DNA of 64,000 nucleotides from Boesenbergia rotunda (taxonomy: Eukaryota; Streptophyta; Magnoliopsida; Zingiberales; Zingiberaceae), in NCBI GenBank assembly GCA_024364735.1, contig JAGFNQ010009458.1, positions 23,190 to 87,189 of the forward strand, read 5' to 3'. The notes under the pieces were generated by a model. It had not been told where the DNA came from and did no database searches. It saw only the letters and a program-made list of their open reading frames with translations. Position numbers and translations under genes: made by a program. Position 1 is the first letter of the stretch, and each line of letters begins with the position of its first letter. This document shows, piece after piece, positions 34,667 through 46,420 of this stretch.

Positions 34667-35864
34667 TATTGAGGCAATTTATAGTCCGTGTGACCATGTG
34701 TTTTGTTGTTTGGGCAAAGGATTTAAGTTAGGTTCACCCTTGTATTTGATATGTGTATTTGAGTGTGCAAGTTTTGCAAGATACACATAGACTCAACTTG
34801 ATGGCTTCGGTTCGGTGAAGGATGGTGCATCCAAGAAACCGTGTACAAGACAACAACGATAAGCTGAGGGAAGCACACTTTGAGGCATACGTGAAGGATG
34901 ACATAAGGACGAACCGCAAACTTGTATGCATCCGAGGGACGAGAGCCAAAGACATACGTGAAGGATGACATAAAGATGAGTCGCGAGCTTGTATGCATCC
35001 GAGAGACGATGAGCCGTGGGCTTGTATGCATCCGAGAGATGAGAGCAAAAGTGAAGAAGGCTTGAAGGCAATAAGTCAAGGCTATAATGAAGAGTCAAAT
35101 AAGTCATGAGGGACTGTGGACCCGACAACAAGGATCAAGGCCGAAGGAAGCGCCAAATGGCAAGACGTGAGGATGAAGAGGCATCCGAGAGATGCGAGGT
35201 TGATGGAGGAGGCTAGAAGGCTAGGTCTAGGTTGGTTGGGTGAGGACGAGTGTTGAGTGAATGTACTCGTGGTTGAAACCCTAGGTATAGGGTTTTACCA
35301 GTTGACTGGTATGGGATCAGTCGATTGGTTAGTCGACTGTTTGAGAGCATAGAAAGATCAGTCAACTGATCTTTCTGTGCAGTTAACTGGTGTTGATTGA
35401 ATTTGGATGTTGGACTGCAACATTCGAATTCGACAGTTATCAGTCGACTGGTATTGGCACCAGTCGACTGGTAATGGCTTGATCAGCAAACGAGTTCTAT
35501 TTAAGAGAACTCGGTTTACTTGAGCAAGATTGATGAAATAGAGGTGGTTAAACCCTATTAGTAGTCTACCAAGCTCTTGTGTGCATATGCTGTGTTGTAG
35601 CGAGGTTTCTCCATCCACAAGGAGCTATATGAGCTAGCCGGTGATTTTTCGGAGATTCATCCACCGACGGATCTAGATCGTCCACCTTATGGACAGCCGT
35701 AGAGTAGGAGCTTTATCTTCGAACCATGTAAATCGGTTTTGTCTGCTTGTTTAATTTAGTTTATTAGTATTTCTACTATGAAAGCTAACCATGTAGGAAG
35801 AAAATCGAGTAATTGAGGGGCAACATCTATTTACCCCTTCTAAACGTCCATCCGATCCCGTACA
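34667..35864 (+). mobile_element. 3' LTR of E-IV
   Basis: It starts TATTGAGGCAATTTATAG (first TG changed to TA) and ends ...gatcccgtaca. It matches 18315-19465 throughout, with indels around the 'gccgcgagcttgtatgcatcc' type repeats. Confidence 0.75.
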
Positions 35865-35932
35865 ATCTGCTCAGGTGGTCAATTAGATTGTGGATCGCCA
35901 CGTCCGACCAACATCGATCGTTGGGCATAGGG
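35865..35932. repeat. Fragment of the ~108-bp tandem array
   Basis: 'gattgtggatcgccacgtcc' and 'gatcgttgggcat' match units at 11731-14225. It shows that E-IV and the E-VII LTR both lie in or beside the same array. Confidence 0.75.
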
Positions 35933-36799
35933 TGTTGGTGCAGGAAGAACCACAGTTGAACCTATATTTTGATGTTAGCAAAAGCTAAAATTAAGTCTTA
36001 TTATTATCTGATTAAACTAACAAGTATGCAGGAAGATTACCTTTGTGAAGCCCTAGTTGCGGCTAGGGAGAAGTCTTGGCAGATCATGGAAACTAGGCAA
36101 GAAGCCCAAATGGGTTAACATTTGGCAGGAAGTCTCAATAGATATGGAGGACCCGATACCGAGCAAGTGGAAGCCCTGCCAGGTCGATCCGATGCCAAGC
36201 AGTGAAGTTCAAATAGGTCTGGAGGACCCGATGTTTGGTAGGTGAGTGAGGTAAGCTCTTGAAGAAGAGTGTTGTGAGGTCATGTCCTGATGGGACAACC
36301 TTAGGTGTTGATCCAACTAGAGAAACCTACAGAAGTTTCTAAATTAAAATCAAGACAAGTCTCACTATCGATTACTCATGCATATTATATTTATGCTAAC
36401 TTTGTTTTGTAGGGTTAATCCTTTACATGTTATGTGCGTTGTGCTAACATTTTCATGCAAATCAGTCAAACACTATTGATCGAGGGATCAGTCGACTAAT
36501 CATTGGGATCCGTCAATTGATCCAGCCTATGTAGCATTGTCGCGAAGCGAATTCGACTTAACCATTGATTGATCATTAGGATCAGTCGACGAAACCATAT
36601 ATGGTATGTGTGGATCTGAAGAAGGAAGCTTTATCCTCGACTGATTATATGGATAGGATCATAATTATTATAGTGCCAATTGACCACAACTGACCAACAA
36701 ATACAAGGAATGGCGCGGGGTTCCGTCGACTGAACAAGAGGTTTAGTCAACCGATTAGATCAGTCAATCGAACGATTTTTCAGTCGACCGAACATTGTT

Positions 36800-36807
36800 T
36801 ATATAAG
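36800..36807 (+). promoter_or_regulatory. TATA box of E-VII LTR
   Basis: TATATAAG in 'ttgtttatataaggagc', about 460 bp before the LTR end. Confidence 0.55.
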
Positions 36808-37270
36808 GAGCTCGAGACCAGTACACTCAGTAATCTCTTCCACTGGCTCTACACATACTTTCTGCGTCAACAAACTACTCAAAGTCTACTACTACTACGA
36901 CATCAAAAAGTTCTTCGACACTACGCGCTCAGACTCTACTCTACGTGTCGGTATACTTATATTTATTCGTACTTGTACTTGCATACTAAAAGGGAGCTAG
37001 TAGGTTGTAACTAACTTCCCTTACATCTTATACGATTTGCTTTCTCCAAAGATTTTTCGGAAAAAGAAATATAGTGGATTGCCTAACGAAAGCAGTAGAG
37101 GATTGCGAGCCTTGGAGTAGAAGTCACCAAAGGTTCCGAATCAAGTAAAATAAAAATATTTCATATTTTCTGCTGCTTTACTCTACTTTATTCTACTTTA
37201 CTTTAAAAAGAAAAAAAAATTCAAACAATCGAATTCATCCCCCTCTCTCAGTTTCCAACGATCCTACAAT

Positions 37271-37281
37271 TGGTATCAGAA
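37271..37281 (+). other. Primer binding site of E-VII
   Basis: TGGTATCAGAA, two bases after the LTR end, matches the initiator Met type with a final mismatch. Confidence 0.8.
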
Positions 37282-37450
37282 CCAGGCAGATCTAAAAAGA
37301 TCTAACTATCTTTTTAAGCATTAGTTTTTCTTTCTTTCCCATTTAGTATATTTTTTTATACAACACTACACTATAGGAGATTACACCAACTCATTCTTAA
37401 TCATTCTTCCTTTCGGAAGAACACTTTACTATAGGAGCTTACATCAACTT

Positions 37451-40449
37451 ATCGTTAGGCAATCCTTGGTACTCCAAACCCATTTTGGCTTCCTCTACTC
37501 CACATTGATAGGCATGAAGTGTATAGAGTTATCATCATATGTTCACGCTATTTTGACCTACTTTGTTAGCATAGATTCTATCATATTCATACATTTTGTT
37601 TTATTTTTATGTTTTACTACTCCTAGATACTGTTCTCGTATATTTGTATTGACAGGGAATGAATTTAGAGCAAAATCAAAAGTGGAAGAAGAAGTTGGAA
37701 ATCTCCACACCTAGACATAGGTGCCCGTGCTAGCCAACATGGGTTGTGCTCCGCTCGATGATCAAGTCAGAGAGCCCACACCCAGCGACATGGGTCGCGC
37801 CCTATTCGACCTTCTCCACACGGCTGCTCGTGTCTAGTGGCATGGGGTCATGCTCCTCACAATGGCCACGCCATGGTGTCCCATGCCCCAATGACTATAT
37901 GCAACATGGGTGCCCGTGCCCAACAATACAAGTGCTCGTGCCCAGTAGCACGGGTCGTGTCGTGCTAGATCTGAAGCCTTTACGCTTGATACTGGCTCCC
38001 GTGCCCAACGGCATGGGTCGTGTTGGGCGTCTGATTTTCAGCCCAATGTAAAGGGATCCACCCCTTAGGGATATGGATCTCAATTTGGGGTCACCCAAGG
38101 ACCCCAACGAGGCTATAGGAGAAGTCTGAGGCGTTTCGGATCCATCTACTCATTAAGAGAAGATCGAGAGTGACTAGGAGGAAGAATTGTCAAGCAATCC
38201 TAAGCCTTTTCTTCCATTTGTCTATTTTTTCTAGAATTGTATTGGATTTATGTGTTTTGATGACGATTGTGGATTGCAACCTTGAGTTTATGGAGTAATT
38301 TCTAGATTCTAGGATTATGGAGTAATTTCTATATGATGTAAACTCTATTCCATTGATATATGCATGTTTAGTTTTCTTATTCCTATGGTATATTGAATTA
38401 TGGTCCGAATCTACTATATTAACATGATTTCGATGCCAAAGTACGAGATTTGTATTCCATGAGGATTTGGAGATGGAATGAAAGGAGAACTCAATCCTCC
38501 GAATGATAGAAAATTGAGACATGGAGCGTTGGATACAAGAGCACAACCCAATATGTTGCGAGGAACCCTAGGTCATCATAGAGTTTAATGGATCAACCCT
38601 AATTCGTTGTCACATAGTAGGTAGAGGTTAATTAGAGGTCATGAGATCTTGTGATAGGGTCCCCTTTAGGTTACGATATCTAGTTGTGATACTTTCGAAA
38701 GTAGGCGATGATTAGGGTTGATACGCCGGTGTAGTGCCAAAAATTCACATTTACATAGGATGGTCTACCTATACAAGTCAATATTGAGAACAAGAATTCA
38801 AATATAGATCTAGTATTTGTTAGCATAGAGGTGAAATCGAAATCCTAGAAGTATTTTTTCTGATTGATTCTCTGCCCTACTATTGCCTTCTCTGCTGTCT
38901 CTTTCGCCTTGTATTGCGATCTCTCTACTTTTTTATTGTGATCTCAAATGCCTTCTCCAACTAAATCTCTACTACCTTTCTGGGTTGGACCTTTACTATC
39001 TGTCTCTGATTTCTCTCTGCGATCTCTCTTTGTCTTCTTCACGTGATATGTCTGCCTTATTGTTTTGATCACACTATACCTTTCTCTTTGATCTCACTAT
39101 TTTTTATTCTAATTTCTTCTTATTTCACTAGGACTCCTATTTCTCGAAACACAAAATCATTGATTTGGTCTAGACAATCATGCCAGATTTATAGACTAGT
39201 ACTTAGTCATCAGTCCCTGTGGATTCGATCTTTGTATTACTTGATGATATAGTTGTACACTTGTGATTTCTCACATCAAACATCCAATCACTTGACCCCC
39301 AGAACATTCCGACTTGATCTCTGATTTTCACCGATCCATCAAATGCTTCCTGCTAGATGTTCAGTCCCTTTGCCCCATTTAAACTTAGCCGATTGGTGTC
39401 CTTGATCTACTATGATTTTCTTGTCTTATTGTATCCGGTCTAGTTAATTTACTAATCTTTTAACTTGCTTGGTATCCAATCAATTTTATTTATTAGGACT
39501 TATCAGAATGAGCTACCAATACACTTAATCAATTTTAATATATCATAATCAATTTTAATTTTGAACCATTACTAATATCAAAATATAATTTCGATTAGTT
39601 GATACTTCCCGCACCACCCATTTGAGATTAACTTTTGAGAGTTGATTAATGACATAGTTAAGTGTCAGTTATACTTAGGTGTTCCCAATTGTTTTCTTTT
39701 TAACATTTACTCAAGTCTTGGACCTTAGTGTTGACTCACAAGCTACCTAAGGAGGCTATCTACCTATGTCACTATGCTAATTTGTTAATCTAATCAACTA
39801 AAGTTGACCAGTATAATAAATAATAATAGTCAACTAGCAGTAGGATTCAAAGGAGTTAAATATTTTTGTTTGAGCATTAGCTGACTTAATGACTTAATCA
39901 ATAAATCGAACATCATTAGTTGATCGAGAACACATGTGAGTCGATTGTGAACAATAACATTGGTTCTAAAATAGATTTTTGAATGGTCTAGTTAACTAGA
40001 CCATACGAGTAGTCAACTAGAGTTGTCATTTTTAGTTTATATAAATGAACATTGGGCCATAGTATACATGACTTTTGGTTAATGTTTTGGTGCAATTAAC
40101 CCTTTAAGTAATTACGATTGATCATTAGTCTTGATGTTTGATAAAAAAAATTTAGTTATAATTTTTGTTATATTTGATATGTATATTTGAGTCATGTAAA
40201 ATTTGATGAAATGCATATGGCATATAGAGATGACTTAGTGTGACCAAGGTCAATCGGATACGTGATGGCTCAAAGTCCATGAAAAGTTGAGAAGGATGAC
40301 ATGTGACATTAAAGAGACTGCTTGATAAAGACTATCAAAGTTCAATTATACTTGTGGAGGCAAACTACATAGACGAAACGCGAAGGATAACATATGAAAC
40401 GAGTCAAAGACTAAAGTGTATTCAAAGAACTAGAAACTTAATGAGAAAC
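37451..40449. other. Unassigned DNA, partly Athila-like, no gene
   Basis: 37700-38060 has recurring 'gcccgtgccc' and 'catgggtcgtg' words, as seen in some gypsy elements. 39200-39270 contains 'ccctgtggattcgatc' followed by 'attacttgatgatat', similar to the leader of Athila-type gypsy elements. 39650-40449 has 'gtcaactag' words and a possible LTR start near 40087 (tgttttggtgcaatt). If real, that LTR would be the host of E-I and E-II. Open frames here are short and featureless. Confidence 0.35.
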
Positions 40450-41648
40450 TGTTGGAAATTTTGATTACTTGTATCTGCTCGGTATTTGACTTAGTCGATT
40501 TACGACCGTCGGATCTTCCGGAAGGTTGCTTTCGGAGGAAGCAAACTGATTGGTTTACGTCGAGGCTAGTGTTTGACACTATCTCCGTAAAACGATATTG
40601 CTCCGCTACTGGTGCTCACGGATAGCAGCAATTTATTTCCAAGATACAACAACGTCGTCTCGGAATAGTAGCACTTCAAATTCCGAGACCGACGAACCTT
40701 TTCGTAGGCTTTTTGAACTCTTGATGCAGAAGATGGATGAGTGCAAATGTTTTAGATTGCAATGCTTGAATGAATGAAATGATCTAGTGGAGGAATCTAT
40801 TTATATTGAGTGAAGAGGTAAGTATCCTTTGATTCGGACAGATCTGGACCGTTTATAACGAAAGGGTATAACCCTTTAAAGGTCATTTAATCTCGTCCCT
40901 TGATCTGAAGAGTTATAACTCTTCAGATCCCATCTTGATCTCGGCTGTCAAATTACAACAGTTAATCCGACGCCTCAGATCCATTATCCCTCTTTACAGT
41001 CAGATTTGAATCTGACGCTCCAGATCGCACTTGCCTGCGATCTGTCCAGATCTTTGATCCGACGGCCACCATCTGCTCGCCCAATACAGTCATCGTTCTC
41101 TACACAATCACGTGCCACATAGGCACTGCCTCATCACCGACATGCCACGTGTCTCCACCTGATCATGACACGTCACACCGACATGCCACGTGGCGTCACC
41201 TGATCATGACACGTCATCGCCACGTGGAGCATAAATTAAAGATCCTAAATGCTCATCGCGACGATGCGTACGTGCGAAGTGCAAAGTGCACCAACAAAGC
41301 GCCCATTGCACGCGTGGCGGATGGCGGTCTCGTAGGTGCGAGCACCTGCTCGCCCAAGGGTAGAGACCTCTTGTGCTTTTGTATTAACAACATTAGCACA
41401 AGAACACATATAAGGAAACACCAGCTCTCGCTGGTTAGCAATGTGGGACTAAAAACCCTCATCTTTTTCCTTAATGTTCATTTGAGCGTATTTTTGAACA
41501 ATTAATTACTCATTCACCCTTAATCGGTTTTGAGCAAATAAATAGTCTAGATTTATCAACGTGAAATGTAGATTTCGATTTTGAAGTCAAACTTGACTTT
41601 CAACGATCGATGGGACCAAAATTTTTCTTTGCAAAATTATATCCAACA
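40450..41648 (-). mobile_element. 3' LTR of E-I
   Basis: It is complete, TGTTGG to CCAACA on the plus strand. It holds cgtaaaacgatatt near 40580 and repeated 'gccacgtgg'-type words near 41130-41225. Confidence 0.9.
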
Positions 41649-42213
41649 ATCCCCCACATGAATGGAAATTAATGCATGTATTGCATGTATGCATGCTGAC
41701 ACTTTACAAGAGTCCAATCGATAAGTCAATGCATTGGGAAAGGTAGCTTGTGGCTTTGAACCTTCCGTAGTGGAATGCTATTGAGCATACTAGGCTGCGT
41801 AGTGAACGTGATATCTTGAACTGCTCAGCTGTTGGTGTATACTCAGACAATAACATCCACACAGAGACTTATCTCACCCACTTTTGGTTCTCATGGTTGG
41901 TTCCATTTCGGCCATGGACACCATCTTGGATTCATGAGTGTTTCATTGAAGCGACCTGTCTTCACACTCACATAGGTGACACTTCTATTATGAGTATCCT
42001 ACCATACTCCACCTTAAAGGTATAGAAGTCATTAAAAGCATAAGCTTATCCTCACTACATGTGGTAGGACAACACCAAATCATCCTAGGATTAGGATAGT
42101 AGAGATAATTATTTCTCTTGTGCTGTTACACAACTTCTGTAACTTCGTTATCCTATTGAACCAAGATCTTGGGATCTCCAATCAACAAGGGTGGGTTACC
42201 GCTATAGACGTTT
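41649..42213 (-). other. E-I 3' noncoding region
   Basis: It lies between the pol stop and the 3' LTR. It has no gene and is matched closely by 47278-47737 in E-II. Confidence 0.8.
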
Positions 42214-44837
42214 TTAGTTGTAGATTTTCAATCCCATTCCTCTTGATGAGCAGTATACTTGATCTCGATTTAGCCCCTTCGTTAGGGGATCTGCCAAATT
42301 ATCCTTAGATTTGACATAATCGATTGCAATCACTCCATTCGAGATCAACTGCCTAATGGTATTATGTCGACGACGTATATGTCATGGCTTACCATTATAC
42401 ATACTACTCTGTGATCTTCCAATTGCCGATTGACTATCACAGTGGATAAGTACGGCGGGCACAAGTTTTGTCCAGCTCGGAATATCTTCCAAGAAATTCC
42501 GCAGCCATTCAACTTCTTCAGCTGCTTTATCAAGTGCTATAAACTCGAATTCCATTGTTGATCGAGCTATGCATGTTTGCTTAGTGGATTCCCAAGATAC
42601 TACTCCTCCACCGATCGTAAATACATATCCACTAGTGGATTTGGAGTATTTTGTATCGGAGATCCAATTAGCATCACAATATACCTCCAAGACTGCGGGA
42701 TACTTTCCGTAATGTAATCCGTAGTTCATAGTATATTTTAAATATCTAAGAACTCGCATCAGTGCTTTCCAATGGGTGTCGTTTGGATTGCTCGTAAAAT
42801 GACTCAGTTTGTTGACCACACAAGCAATATCCGGACGAGTACAGTTTGTGAGATACATCAAACTGCCAATTATCCAGGAATATTCCAATTGCGATATGGG
42901 TTCAGCATGGTTTTTCGCTGAGTGTTGACTTAGATCCATAGGTGTTTTTACAGTAGAGAGATCGTATGCATTGAATCTTTTCAATACTGACTCTATATAA
43001 TGGGATTGTGTTAAAACTATCCCATCGGACGTCCTGAGAATTTTAATTCCCAATATGACATCTGCTAGACCCATATCTTTCATGTCGAAACTATTGGTCA
43101 ACATTTTCTTAGTACTCATGATGATATCTTGATTACTTCCCATTATCAGCATGTCATCTACGTATAGACAGACGATTACATAACTCTCAGGTGTGCTTTT
43201 GACATAAATGCATTTGTCACATTCATTTATTCTGAATTCGTTTGACAACATTATTTTGTCAAATTTTTCGTGCCATTGCGTTGGTGCTTGTTTAAGTCCG
43301 TTCAATGACTTAACAAGTCGACACACCTTTCCCTCAGTTCCAGGAGCTATGAACCCCTCGGGTTGCTCCATGTAGATTTCTTCTTCCAACTCACCATTTA
43401 AGAACGCAGTCTTAACATCCATTTGGTGTATTTCAAGGTCATACAATGCTGCAATGGCTATCAACACTCGTATGGACGTAATCCTTGTCACTGGTGAGTA
43501 GGTATCGAAGTAATAAAGGCCTTCGTGTTGCTTGTACCCTTTAGCTACAAGTCTGGCCTTATACTTGTCAATCGATCCATCAACTTTATACTTGCGTTTT
43601 AGTATCCACTTACAACCTAATGGTTTAGTACCAGAAGGATGGTCTACTAATTCTCAAGTATGGTTATTCATGATCGACTCGATTTCACTATTGACAGCTT
43701 CTTTCCACAATGGTCCGTCAGGACCAGAGAGAGCTTCGCTTAGTGTTCTTGGGTCCATTTCTAACATGAATGTCATGAAATCCGGCCCGAACGATTTCTC
43801 AACTCTAGCCCGTTTGCTCCGACGTGGCTCTTCGCTTTGATTGTCAATAACCCTTTTATGATAACTAAGTTCTGGAACATTATCTTTGTTAGAATTTCCG
43901 TTGTCATTATTTTGAACGTTTTCCTTCTTATTTGAAAACACATCTTCAAAAAATATTGCATTCCGAGATTCTATGGTTGTACCCACATGAATATCAGGAA
44001 TGTCTGACTTATGAACTATGAAGTAATATGCACTACTATTTTGGGCATATCCGATAAATATTGCATCAAACGTTTTAGGTCCGATCTTAACTTGCTTTGG
44101 ATTAGGTACTTCGACCTTTGCTAAGCACCCCCACATTTTCAAGTATTTGTACGATGGCTCGCAGCCTTTGAGAATGTGGTTTGCTGATAATATGTCTTCC
44201 CCCACAAGTTTTAGGGTAAGTAGGAATAGCTCATTTGGTTAGAGCGTGTGGCTATCAACCACAAGGTCGAAGGTTCAAGCCCTCCTTCTGCTTGTGCTTT
44301 TTTAGGTAATTTTTAGAAATCCTTCCATGAAGGAGGGTGTTTCTTGATTACCGCAGCAACTTTGAATGACTCGTTCAGCGGCATTCCTTCGGTGTCCAGA
44401 TCATGCATTATCAGTTGCATGTCTTGTACCTGAGATGTGACGCTCTTGGAATCCACCATTTTGAAATCTAGAAACCGGCCGAGAATGAATTTATTCAGTT
44501 CGGCATTTTTCAGTTTTGTATTTCTTTTCCAGCGATTCCCACAGTGACTTAGTCGTCTCCATTATGCAATATACGTTATATAGCGCATTGTCCAGCGCAT
44601 TTAAGAACGTAATTGCGGCACAGGAAGTCTCCGTGTGACCACGCATCGTGAGCAGCCTAGCTCCCGGAATTATTTTCTGTAGCGGCTGGTGGGTCTTCAC
44701 GCAGGAACCGTACAAGGTTCAGCGTGGTCAGGTAGAACAGCAACTTCTGCTGCCATCTTTTGAAGTCGGCTCCGTTGAATTTCTCTGGCTTCTCAGCGTG
44801 AGGGACGGCAGTTGGTACATCGTTGATTTCGGCCATA
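42214..44837 (-). pseudogene. E-I gag-pol polyprotein gene, deleted and with stops
   Basis: Gag starts at 44837 (MAEINDVPTAVPHAEKPEKF) 28 bases after the LTR and has an in-frame TAG near 44660. After the deletion (44220-44290) the frame resumes in the integrase C-terminal part (WGCLAKVEV...). It then runs into reverse transcriptase: IHQMDVKTAFLNGELEEEIY, LKQAP, and the catalytic CLYVDDMLIMGS. RNase H follows (YCDANWISDTKYSKSTSGY), ending at TAA 42214-42216. Further stops are TGG to TGA near 43654 and CGA to TGA near 42382. Missing are the gag zinc knuckle, protease and the integrase HHCC and first catalytic residues. The RT motifs place it in Ty1/copia; Tork-like is a guess. Confidence 0.9.
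44220..44290 (+). tRNA. tRNA-Asn-derived sequence (pseudo-tRNA, anticodon changed)
   Basis: From memory of plant nuclear tRNA-Asn(GTT), the match covers the whole molecule. The D arm is TAGCTCATTTGGTTAGAGC. The anticodon stem TGTGG/CCACA encloses loop CTATCAA (normal CTGTTAA, so anticodon ATC). Variable AGGTC and T arm GAAGGTTCAAGCCCTCC follow. The acceptor 5' strand has two changes and the 3' strand blends into element sequence after CCTCCTTCT. A box and B box are recognisable. It sits exactly at the E-I deletion junction. It is unlikely to make a usable tRNA. Confidence 0.85.
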
Positions 44838-44849
44838 TCAGTTTGCCAA

Positions 44850-44863
44850 ATATCGTTTTACGA
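44850..44863 (-). other. Noncanonical primer site region of E-I, self-complementary to LTR
   Basis: Minus-strand CGTAAAACGATATT begins two bases after the 5' LTR, where a TGG-starting primer site is expected but absent. It is perfectly complementary, in the element RNA, to AATATCGTTTTACG in the LTR (plus 45001-45014). Confidence 0.5.
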
Positions 44864-44865
44864 TT

Positions 44866-46066
44866 GTTGGAAATTTTGATTACTTGTATCTCCTCGGTAT
44901 TTGACTTAGTCGATTTACGACCGTCGGATCTTCCGGGAGGTTGCTTTTGGAGGAAGCAAACTGATTGGTTTACGTCGAGGCTAGTGTTTGACACTATCTC
45001 CGTAAAACGATATTGCTCCGCTACTAGTGCTCACGGATAGCAGCAATTCGTTTTCAAGATACAACGACGTTGTCTCAGAATAGTAGCACTTCAAATTCCG
45101 AGACCGACGAACCTTTTCGTAGGCTTTTTGAACTCTCGATGCAGAAGATGGATGAGTGCAAATGCTTTGGATTGCAATGCTTGAATGAATGAAATGATCT
45201 AGTGGAGGGATCTATTTATATTGAGTGAAGAGGTAAGTACCCTTTGGTTCGGACAGATCTGGACCGTTTATAACGAAAGGGTATAACCCTTTAAAGGTCA
45301 TTTAATCTCGTCCCTTGATTTGAAGAGTTATAACTCTTCAGATCCCATCTTGACCTCTGCTATCAGATTAAAATAATTAAACCGACACCTCAGATCCATC
45401 CTCCCTCTTCACAGTCAGATTTGAATCCGACGCTCCAGATCGCACCTACCTGCGATCTGTCCAGATCTTTGATCCGACGGCCACCATCTGTTCTCCCAAT
45501 CCAGTCATCATTCTCTACACAATCACGTGCCACATAGGCACTGCCTCATCACCGACATGCCATGTGGCTCCACCTGATCATGACACGTCACACCGACATG
45601 CCACGTGGCGTCACCTGATCACGACACGTCATCGCCACGTGGAGCATAAATTAAAACTCCTCAATGCTCATCGCGACGATGCGTACATGCGAAGTGCAAA
45701 GTGCGCCAACAAAGTACCCATTGCACGTGTGGCGGGTGGCGGGCTCGCAGGTGCGAGCACCTGCTCGCCCAAGGGTAGAGACTTCTTGTGCTTTTGTATT
45801 AACAACATTAGCACAAGAACACATATAAGGAAACACCGGCTCTCACCTGTTAGCAATGTGGGACTAAAAAACCTCATCTTTTTCCTTAATGTTCATTTAA
45901 GCGTATCTTTTTTGAACAATTAATTTCTCATTCATCCTTAATCGGGTTTGAGCAAATAAATAGTCCAAATTTATCTACGCGAAACGTAGATTTCGATTTT
46001 GAAGTCAAACTTGACTTTCAACGATCGATGGCACCAAAATTTTGCTTTGCAAAATCGTATCCAACA
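44866..46066 (-). mobile_element. 5' LTR of E-I
   Basis: TGTTGG to CCAACA on the plus strand. The TATA box lies on the minus strand at 45213-45220. It matches 40450-41648. Confidence 0.9.
45213..45220 (-). promoter_or_regulatory. TATA box of E-I 5' LTR
   Basis: Minus-strand TATAAATA in 'ctcaatataaatagatcc'. The same word is at 57781-57788 in the E-II 5' LTR. Transcription would run toward gag. Confidence 0.6.
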
Positions 46067-46420
46067 GAAATGACCTTGTGATGAAAAAGGAGTTACAAAG
46101 CACATGTGAAGAGGGTAGATTTCAAATCAGGCAAACTCGACCATTAAGATGACTGTAGGCAACAAATTAATTGATTAGTGGCTTAGTTAACTGAGCAATT
46201 GACTTAACAATTTTATCCAAGAAACAGAGTAATTTTATTTGAGGTTGAGCTTGAAGTCAATCAACTAATATAATGTGGAATTGAATCAACTGATGATGGT
46301 TGAGTCAATTAGTTGTCTATTCAAGCTAATCGCCTAGCACAAAGAATGCTTCTGTTATGACTAAGTTAACTAAGTAGTTGACTATTCAAAGATCAATTCA
46401 TTGATCAATTAAGGTCGACT
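46067..46420. other. Host DNA between E-I and E-II
   Basis: No gene is seen. Words such as 'gttaactgag' and 'gtcaattag' resemble the DNA left of E-I (39850-40020), so both elements probably sit in one older repeat. Confidence 0.5.

Larger units (their letters stand above)
35933..37450 (+). mobile_element. E-VII: 5' LTR and leader of a copia-type element, truncated
   Basis: The LTR 35933-37268 runs from TGTTGGTGCAGG to cgatcctaca. A TATA box is at 36800-36807 and a primer site follows two bases after the end. The leader holds a diverged pair of 'ctataggag(a/c)ttacatcaact' words and then loses recognisable structure near 37450. No gag or second LTR was found. Confidence 0.7.
40450..46066 (-). 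mobile_element. E-I: copia gag-pol element with internal deletion
   Basis: LTRs at 40450-41648 and 44866-46066 (about 1.2 kb each) begin TGTTGG and end CCAACA. Flanks are gaaac (40445-40449) and gaaat (46067-46071), a near-perfect duplication. The interior carries gag and pol on the minus strand and a polypurine tract (minus TGTGGGGGAT, 41649-41658). Against E-II it lacks about 1.29 kb (E-II 55570-56859: gag end, protease, integrase start), replaced by a tRNA-derived sequence. The LTRs show about a dozen differences in the first ~330 bp by eye. Confidence 0.9.

Noticed and set aside
37746..38107. Open frames on both strands in the 'cccgtgccc' region
   Set aside because: Composition is driven by recurring GC-rich words; there are no domains and no start context.
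44220..44290. A working nuclear tRNA gene
   Set aside because: The anticodon is altered to ATC, acceptor pairing is poor, and it lies at a deletion junction inside a retroelement; a pseudo-tRNA is more likely.
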